Position numbers and translations under genes: made by a program. This document shows, in pieces, positions 5,396-10,367 of a stretch of 10,367 nucleotides of DNA. The stretch lies in contig JAHEYM010000104.1 in the NCBI GenBank assembly GCA_023251595.1, positions 1-10,367 on the forward strand. Reading direction: 5' to 3'. The stretch's first letter is position 1. The number at the start of each line of letters is the position of its first letter. The notes under the pieces are model-generated. The model did not search any database. It saw only the letters and a program-made list of their open reading frames with translations, and was not told the origin of the DNA. The DNA is from Bacteroidota bacterium. Lineage in GTDB: Bacteria > Bacteroidota > Bacteroidia > AKYH767-A > JABDAW01.

Positions 5396-5408
5396 CCAAA
5401 AAATTCCA

Positions 5409-6119
5409 ATGCCAATCAAACTATCGAATATTTTTTTCACTTTAATTTTCCTTATTTGTTCAGCAGAACTCTTCGGAGAATTCACCTCTAACGATACCAT
5501 TCGGTTTATTTTCAAACCATTGATCATGATCTCCATCTTCTGTTTTTATTGGTTGAAAAGTTCGGGTAGAGTAAACAAAATCAGAATGGCGATGGGTGCT
5601 GCAATGCTCCTCTCACTCGGTGGTGATGTGTCACTCATGTTTGTGAAATTTTGGGAACCGGTTTTTATTCTCGGACTCGTCCTTTTTCTGTTGGCACATA
5701 TTTCATATATAATCGGATTTCTTCACCACGAAAAGAATGTAGAGACGTTGCATGCAACGTCTCTACGGGTAATGTTTGATGCAATTCCATTTCTTACATT
5801 TGGAACTATATTTTATATATTTTTGTTTGAACATTTGGGCGTGCTTAAAATTCCGGTTTTACTTTATACAATTGTTATTTCAACGATGGGTATTTCAGCA
5901 GCGATTCGCTATCGCTGGAATTCGAAAATGTCTTTTGCTATCACACTTTTGGGCGCCGTTCTTTTTATGACCTCTGATAGTTTATTGGCATATAATAAAT
6001 TTGTGGAACCATTTAATCATGCTTCCTTCGTAATCATGCTTACGTATATTCTTGCTCAGCTTTTTATCATGCGGGGAATGCTTTTTCAATTAACAATGAA
6101 TAATGAACAATTGAAATGA
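5409..6119 (+). CDS. YhhN/TMEM86-family lysoplasmalogenase, membrane protein
   Basis: This 236-residue protein is mostly hydrophobic, with about seven or eight predicted membrane segments. Family features are KPLIM (36-40), LSLGGDVSLMF with Asp73, GLVLFLLAHISY (89-100), LLGAVLFMTSDSLLAYNKF with Asp190, and YILAQLFIMRG near the end. Characterised YhhN/TMEM86 members hydrolyse the vinyl-ether bond of lysoplasmalogens, giving a fatty aldehyde and a glycerophospho-head group; the two Asp motifs are the likely active site. Two oddities: residues 111-120 are encoded by a perfect 28-bp palindrome, in a loop between membrane segments, and the last residues (QLTMNNEQLK) plus the stop codon come from a dispersed AT-rich repeat. 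Both leave the hydrophobic core unbroken, so the protein is probably functional. It stands between a relic and intact members of an unrelated paralogue family. Confidence 0.88.
   Translation: MPIKLSNIFFTLIFLICSAELFGEFTSNDTIRFIFKPLIMISIFCFYWLKSSGRVNKIRMAMGAAMLLSLGGDVSLMFVKFWEPVFILGLVLFLLAHISYIIGFLHHEKNVETLHATSLRVMFDAIPFLTFGTIFYIFLFEHLGVLKIPVLLYTIVISTMGISAAIRYRWNSKMSFAITLLGAVLFMTSDSLLAYNKFVEPFNHASFVIMLTYILAQLFIMRGMLFQLTMNNEQLK
5739..5766. repeat. Perfect 28-bp palindromic repeat inside a coding sequence
   Basis: GTAGAGACGTTGCA (5739-5752) is followed directly by its reverse complement (5753-5766), forming a perfect palindrome with no spacer. The GTAGAGACG...CGTCTCTAC form is one I recognise as a dispersed palindrome in Bacteroidota and some other bacteria. 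Here it is read in frame as VETLHATSL plus the start of Arg120 of the lysoplasmalogenase, in a hydrophilic loop. Confidence 0.9.
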
Positions 6120-6177
6120 AATATTAGTATTTTCCATTCTTCCCCTCCCTATTTGGGGAGGGGCTAGGGGTGGGGCA
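6084..6177. repeat. Dispersed composite repeat, copy 3 (end of lysoplasmalogenase gene)
   Basis: An AT-rich block has inverted ends TTTCAATT (6084-6091) and AATTGAAA (6109-6116) around ACAATGAATAATGAAC-type sequence. It overlaps the end of the lysoplasmalogenase gene. A C/G-rich block follows: 8-bp hairpin CCCCTCCC (6142-6149) with GGGAGGGG (6156-6163), then CTAGGGGTGGGGC to 6175. The stem could slow transcription after the gene but lacks a T-run on either strand. At 6181-6192 a GCGTCTTCGTGG word of the GAAGGC-type repeat follows. Confidence 0.8.
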
Positions 6178-6264
6178 CTTGCGTCTTCGTGGGAAGTAAT
6201 TACAACGCACATAATTTTTCGTACAATCTTCACGTTTTCTTCATCATGTTAATGACCCACACAC

Positions 6265-8217
6265 ATGAAAAAGAAAACAATTCCGCTACTTGTAGTGCTC
6301 CTTATCGTGTCTGCAGCAATCTGCATAGTCGTTTCACGACCATCTTCGACGAAGTCCACAGTGGACTTATTTGCTGACGAAGAATTAATTTCAAATGACT
6401 TTGGAAATGAGCCTTGCGATTCATTTATCGACGAAGAGGTTTTAATCAGTGATGTAGGGACTGTCTGCACCGATCCAATTCCTTTTCAAAGAAAATATGT
6501 TTCTGTAAAACCGCCGATAAAAGATGTGGAGGTTCAGAAAATATATGCAAAAGTTAGTACGGAAAAGCCTGCGGTAATTTCTTATCCGAGAAGTGGGACC
6601 AAGATTTCGGTTCCTGCAAATGCTTTTGTGGATGCAAAAGGAAATGAGATAAAAGGCAATGTCAGCATAGATTATCGCGAGTTTCGTGATGCAGCCGATT
6701 TTATCGCGAGCGGAATTCCAATGTCATTCAGTTCGAACGATAATATGAATTTTTTCAAATCTGCAGGAATGTTCGAAATTAATGCTTCACAAAATGGACA
6801 GGAAGTTTTTCTGAAACCAACTGCTAAAGTCTCGGTAAATTTTGCTTCGACAGATAACACTTCTGACTATACATTTTATGAATTTAAGGATTCACAAAAC
6901 AAATGGGTGCCAATCGGACAAGCGAATCTCAGCCGTCCAATGGTTCAAAGTCGGGCGAGTTGGGATTGGGAGTACTATGACTATGATGGTTATCCACGTC
7001 TTTCAGATGCTGCTGAATATTATTTAAGGAAACCGATGACAATAAATGCGGACGATACCTGCTCCTTTGATTGCAGGTTTGACAACAATAAATATTATTA
7101 CAACAACCGTGAAAAAACTGAACGACCTTATTGGAAGTCGGACATTCAGTATGATAAGGAATTCCCCGCAATTTATGCCGGGGACGCCGGCTATATAAGA
7201 GCTGACAATCTGATTGGAATAAACAATGTCGTGGAACAGAAAAATAAAGAAATAAAATTCAGTCTCAAATCGTACAGTTATTTGCATCCTGAACTTAGCG
7301 TCTTTCATGGAGATGACTGGATATTAATAGATCCGATTTCGATGGAAGAGTTTACACAAACTTTTGCTGGAGAGAAGAAGTTCAGTGATATGAGGATTGA
7401 ACAAAAAAATATAGATGATTTCATCTTTTATCTTAAGGGTGATAATGGAATTGTGAGTCTTCATGCGAAACCAATGAAACACTGGTTGGGCATTGTTAAA
7501 CAAAAGTTGAACGGAGATACTTTAATGAGAGATTATAGCCTCTTGTTGTCTCTAAGGGAAAACAGATTCAAACGAAAATTAAAATGGCAAATTGTAAATA
7601 AATATGGTTATGATGTTCGGATACCGGGTGCATGGGAGAAATACCATCATAGTCAAACATTTCTATTAATGACCACGAAGGAAAAACAAATTTCTGATCA
7701 GCAATGGCCTGCTTATGTTCAGGAACAGGTGAAAAAAGTGAATGAGTGGGCTGCACATCGCGAAGAGCGGAAAGCTGAAAAATTGCGAATACTCAATGCC
7801 TCGGAAGCTACCCAGAGTAATTTTATAAGAACATTATCGCTTAGTGGAATGGGAATTTTTAATTGTGATCAGGTTCAAAGAGTTCAAAATCCAGTGATAC
7901 TTCGCGCAAGCTATAAAAATACTAATGAATTACTACTTGCACCGACCGTTACATATATAATTGATAAAAGCATGAATGGTGTTTTAGCCTATCAGAATTT
8001 TCTATCGTCTGAATACAATACACAACGAATTGTTTTTGGAAAAAACTCCAAAAATACAATGATAGTTTTCGATGCTGAAGGTCGTTTGGCTATATACTAT
8101 ACTGAGCAGTTTAAACAAAATAATTTTAGTAACAACTCAAGTTTTACATTTGAAGTAAATGAAATAGATTCTAAAATGACAAGTGTCGCAGACCTGAGGC
8201 AGATTCTGGGCATCTAA
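6265..8217 (+). CDS. Uncharacterised membrane-anchored or secreted beta-domain protein, paralogue A
   Basis: I do not recognise a named family. The 650-residue protein starts MKKK, then a hydrophobic segment (about 6-24) that is either an uncleaved anchor or a signal peptide; there is no lipobox cysteine. Residues 25-100 are a poorly conserved linker. Residues about 107-220 form a conserved beta-rich domain: YPRSGTKISVPANAFVDAKG, then SIDYREFRDAADFIASGIP and SAGMFEINASQNGQEVFLK. The IPANAF step resembles ZU5-like domains seen in Bacteroidota surface proteins. The middle (225-300) differs strongly from paralogue B but keeps DTCS (Cys266). A third conserved region has HPEL, DPIS and RIEQK (about 345-395). 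A charged helical stretch (480-510) leads to a conserved C-terminal domain with FNCDQ (Cys534) and the ending DSKMTSVADLRQILGI. Cys266 and Cys534 are shared by both paralogues and could form a disulphide. No sorting or type IX secretion tail is seen. Confidence 0.85.
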   Translation: MKKKTIPLLVVLLIVSAAICIVVSRPSSTKSTVDLFADEELISNDFGNEPCDSFIDEEVLISDVGTVCTDPIPFQRKYVSVKPPIKDVEVQKIYAKVSTEKPAVISYPRSGTKISVPANAFVDAKGNEIKGNVSIDYREFRDAADFIASGIPMSFSSNDNMNFFKSAGMFEINASQNGQEVFLKPTAKVSVNFASTDNTSDYTFYEFKDSQNKWVPIGQANLSRPMVQSRASWDWEYYDYDGYPRLSDAAEYYLRKPMTINADDTCSFDCRFDNNKYYYNNREKTERPYWKSDIQYDKEFPAIYAGDAGYIRADNLIGINNVVEQKNKEIKFSLKSYSYLHPELSVFHGDDWILIDPISMEEFTQTFAGEKKFSDMRIEQKNIDDFIFYLKGDNGIVSLHAKPMKHWLGIVKQKLNGDTLMRDYSLLLSLRENRFKRKLKWQIVNKYGYDVRIPGAWEKYHHSQTFLLMTTKEKQISDQQWPAYVQEQVKKVNEWAAHREERKAEKLRILNASEATQSNFIRTLSLSGMGIFNCDQVQRVQNPVILRASYKNTNELLLAPTVTYIIDKSMNGVLAYQNFLSSEYNTQRIVFGKNSKNTMIVFDAEGRLAIYYTEQFKQNNFSNNSSFTFEVNEIDSKMTSVADLRQILGI

Positions 8218-8246
8218 TCTGCATCATATTCAAAAAAATAAATTTA

Positions 8247-8266
8247 GCTACGAAGGCACAAAGAAA
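8247..8266. repeat. GAAGGC-type dispersed repeat after paralogue A
   Basis: GCTACGAAGGCACAAAGAAA lies 29 nt after the stop of paralogue A and 30 nt before the start of paralogue B. It matches the motif at 10324 (CCACGAAGGCACGAAGACG) and, less closely, the second half of the element at 5308-5333 (GCTGCGAAGGCGC...GCAAAGAAA). Confidence 0.65.
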
Positions 8267-8296
8267 TATTATTCACCCCATAAAATCCAATCCCCA

Positions 8297-10288
8297 ATGA
8301 AAAAGAAAACCACCCCATTTATTGTTTTTCTCCCCCTGATCGCAATCGTTTTGGGTATACTCATATCACGCATTACGCACCCATACTCCGGCGAAGAAGC
8401 CATCGCTACTGATGAATCGAAGTTTCAGAATCCATCAACGACGAAATTCGATACGATGATCATTCAACAGAAGGAAATAAAACATGATGATGTTGCAACG
8501 AATCAATCTTCACCGCAAAACATTAACTATATATATAGTAAAACCAAACCAACTATTTCAAAGCAAAAAACAGAAGTCAAAAAACCGGAAAATAATCGGT
8601 TTGAAAGGAAATATATCTCTGTTATACCTCCCATCGAAAATGTGAATGTAGAGAAAACATTTTTCACAATAAATACATCCATTCCCGGTACGATCACATA
8701 CCCACGAAGCGGCACACAAATTTCTATTCCACCAAATGCTTTTGTGGATGCAAAAGGGAATGCGGTGAAGGGAGAAGTAAATATTGATTACCGTGAATTC
8801 CGTGATGCCGCCGATTTCATAGCGAGCGGAATTCCGATGTCATTTGTACAAGATGGTAAAATGAACTTATTTAAATCCGCCGGAATGTTTGAAATAAATG
8901 CTTCACAAAACGGGCAGGAAGTTTTTCTTAAACGAGGTGAAAAAGTTTCTGTCCATTTTGTTTCTACTGATAATAAATCTGATTACACTTTTTTTGCTTT
9001 CAATGACGGACAAAACAAATGGGTACCGACCGGACAGGCGAACCTTGCAACTCAGGCTGTGTTTATTTCTCCATCAGCTTATCTCTCTCCTGCCGTTCAA
9101 TATTATATTTCAGGTCAGAGTAAGATTGATGAGAAGGATACCTGTTCGTTGAGAGACAGGTTCGACAGCAAACATTTTATTTATACGCAGGCATTTACTC
9201 TTGATAAAACATTGGCAATTTTTCCTGAAGAATATAGAAAGCAATTCCCGGTAGAAAAGGTAGAAGGTGGAACTGCGGTGAGAATAAATAATCTTTTGCG
9301 TGTCCGCGAAATTCACAAAATAAAAAGTAAAAAAAACAGCGGGATTATGTTCAGCATAAGATCGTTTAACAAGACGCATCCGGAATTAACCGCATTCAAT
9401 GGAAATAAATGGTTAGTACTTGATCCGATCCCGTTGGCAGAATTTAAAGAAACGTTTGGTGGAAGAGTGAGTTTTAATGATATCAGAATCGAACAAAAAG
9501 GTGAGAAAGATTATACCATATATTTAAAAGATGACAGCAGCACCGTTTGGTTCGATGCTAAACCCGTAAGATATCAATCCTTTAGTAAAAAACAAATTGT
9601 TGACGCCAGACCGTCGATGAAATCATACAACCGGTTATTTGCAAGAAAGGAAAATCGGTTTAACAAAAAACTTAAAAAAGAAATTCTTGCTAAATATCAT
9701 TGTGATGTCCGAAATAAAGAAGAAAGAGAGAAGTATTTTACAAAGGAACTGAATTCGTTGATGAATGATGAAGAAAAGTTAATTTCTGCTGAATCATGGC
9801 CCGCTTATGCCGAAGAACAGATGAGAATAAACAGAATGAAGCTGGCGGATCAAATTCAAAAGGTAAATGCTTCGAACGCGAATGCAAGTAATTTCATAAG
9901 AAGTTTGACCCTTGATGGAATGGGTATCTTTAATTGCGATCAGATTCAAAGAGTAGAAGATCCGATAATACTGCGTGCTCAATATAAAAACAGTAAAGAT
10001 TCACCTCTCTTGCCCGAAACTACATATATAGTTGATAAAAAGATGAACGGTGTGTTAACTTACAACAATAATCAGGGTTATGATTATTCACCTTCGAAAA
10101 TTGTTTTTGGAAAAAATTCGAACAACACGATGATCGTATGTGGTAAGAATGGTAAAATGTCTATCTATACATCTGAGCAATTCAAACAACATGATTTTAC
10201 TTCCGGCTCTTCATTTACCTTTGGGGTAAAGGAAGTCGATTCAAAGATTACCAGCGTTGGAGATCTACGAAAACTTTTAGCGCTATAA
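8297..10288 (+). CDS. Uncharacterised membrane-anchored or secreted beta-domain protein, paralogue B
   Basis: This 663-residue protein is a full-length relative of the preceding gene with the same architecture; by eye about half the residues match overall. It has an N-terminal MKKK and hydrophobic segment (about 7-24), then a longer divergent Lys/Thr/Gln-rich linker to about 110. The conserved beta-rich domain starts at Tyr135 (YPRSGTQISIPPNAFVDAKG) and keeps YREFRDAADFIASGIPMSF unchanged. DTCS (Cys283) and FNCDQ (Cys547) are retained; other cysteines are not shared. The end is KEVDSKITSVGDLRKLLAL, nearly the same as the relic at 5268. The gap to paralogue A is 79 nt, so the two may form one transcript. 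Conserved stretches differ mainly at synonymous sites, which points to an older duplication under purifying selection. Function is unknown to me; cell-envelope location is inferred from the N-terminus. Confidence 0.85.
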   Translation: MKKKTTPFIVFLPLIAIVLGILISRITHPYSGEEAIATDESKFQNPSTTKFDTMIIQQKEIKHDDVATNQSSPQNINYIYSKTKPTISKQKTEVKKPENNRFERKYISVIPPIENVNVEKTFFTINTSIPGTITYPRSGTQISIPPNAFVDAKGNAVKGEVNIDYREFRDAADFIASGIPMSFVQDGKMNLFKSAGMFEINASQNGQEVFLKRGEKVSVHFVSTDNKSDYTFFAFNDGQNKWVPTGQANLATQAVFISPSAYLSPAVQYYISGQSKIDEKDTCSLRDRFDSKHFIYTQAFTLDKTLAIFPEEYRKQFPVEKVEGGTAVRINNLLRVREIHKIKSKKNSGIMFSIRSFNKTHPELTAFNGNKWLVLDPIPLAEFKETFGGRVSFNDIRIEQKGEKDYTIYLKDDSSTVWFDAKPVRYQSFSKKQIVDARPSMKSYNRLFARKENRFNKKLKKEILAKYHCDVRNKEEREKYFTKELNSLMNDEEKLISAESWPAYAEEQMRINRMKLADQIQKVNASNANASNFIRSLTLDGMGIFNCDQIQRVEDPIILRAQYKNSKDSPLLPETTYIVDKKMNGVLTYNNNQGYDYSPSKIVFGKNSNNTMIVCGKNGKMSIYTSEQFKQHDFTSGSSFTFGVKEVDSKITSVGDLRKLLAL

Positions 10289-10323
10289 ATTTAATTATGC
10301 TTGTATAAAAATCTCTTTGATCA

Positions 10324-10356
10324 GCCACGAAGGCACGAAGACGCCAAAAAATAAAA
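10324..10356. repeat. GAAGGC-type dispersed repeat after paralogue B
   Basis: GCCACGAAGGCACGAAGACG followed by CCAAAAAATAAAA lies 35 nt after the stop of paralogue B. It is in the same direction as the copy after paralogue A. I see no other feature between 10289 and the window end. Confidence 0.65.
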
Positions 10357-10367
10357 TCTGTCAACTA

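Noticed and set aside
6142..6175. Intrinsic terminator after the lysoplasmalogenase gene
   Set aside because: The 8-bp G/C stem is strong but is followed by CTAGGGGTGGGG instead of a T-run, on either strand, and the element is a dispersed repeat.
6265..6340. Lipoprotein signal in paralogues A and B
   Set aside because: The hydrophobic segment of A contains one Cys (ICIVV) inside the core rather than at a lipobox L-[AS]-[GA]-C, and B has no Cys there at all.

Overview
The window looks like a chromosomal segment of a Bacteroidota (Bacteroidetes) bacterium, probably environmental. The signs are the ribosomal gene order rplM-rpsI-rpsB-tsf-pyrH, A-rich leaders without Shine-Dalgarno sites, two promoters matching the Bacteroidota consensus (TTTG/TTG, about 20 nt, TAnnTTTG), and short dispersed intergenic repeats typical of this phylum. 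No RNA gene, CRISPR array, transposase or integrase gene was seen.

Left half, minus strand (3970 down to 1): a translation and nucleotide-metabolism operon. It runs rplM (uL13), rpsI (uS9), rpsB (uS2), tsf (EF-Ts), pyrH (UMP kinase), then the 5' part of a secreted MbnP-like protein cut by the left edge. uL13 most likely starts at a GTG at 3894 rather than at the upstream ATG, because a well-matched promoter overlaps the longer reading frame. frr, often the gene after pyrH, is not here.

Middle, plus strand (4060-5049): a two-gene HEPN/MNT toxin-antitoxin module. The antitoxin is an MNT nucleotidyltransferase with an XRE helix-turn-helix fused to its N-terminus; the toxin is a HepT-like HEPN protein with an intact R-X4-H-X-Y motif. 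A perfect inverted repeat on the promoter looks like the operator for the fused helix-turn-helix.

Right half, plus strand (5050-10367): a gene-poor, repeat-rich stretch (5050-5408) holding the 3' remnant of a decayed gene, then a YhhN-type lysoplasmalogenase whose reading frame contains a perfect 28-bp palindrome, then two large tandem paralogues (650 and 663 aa) of an uncharacterised membrane-anchored or secreted family. The remnant at 5127-5268 is a third copy of that same family, so the paralogue array was once larger and flanked the lysoplasmalogenase gene. Each of the three copies is followed within about 40 nt by the same short GAAGGC-type repeat.

The most interesting items are the self-contained XRE-MNT/HEPN module with its visible operator, the expanding and decaying paralogue family, and the dispersed repeats that have entered coding sequence and operon spacers.
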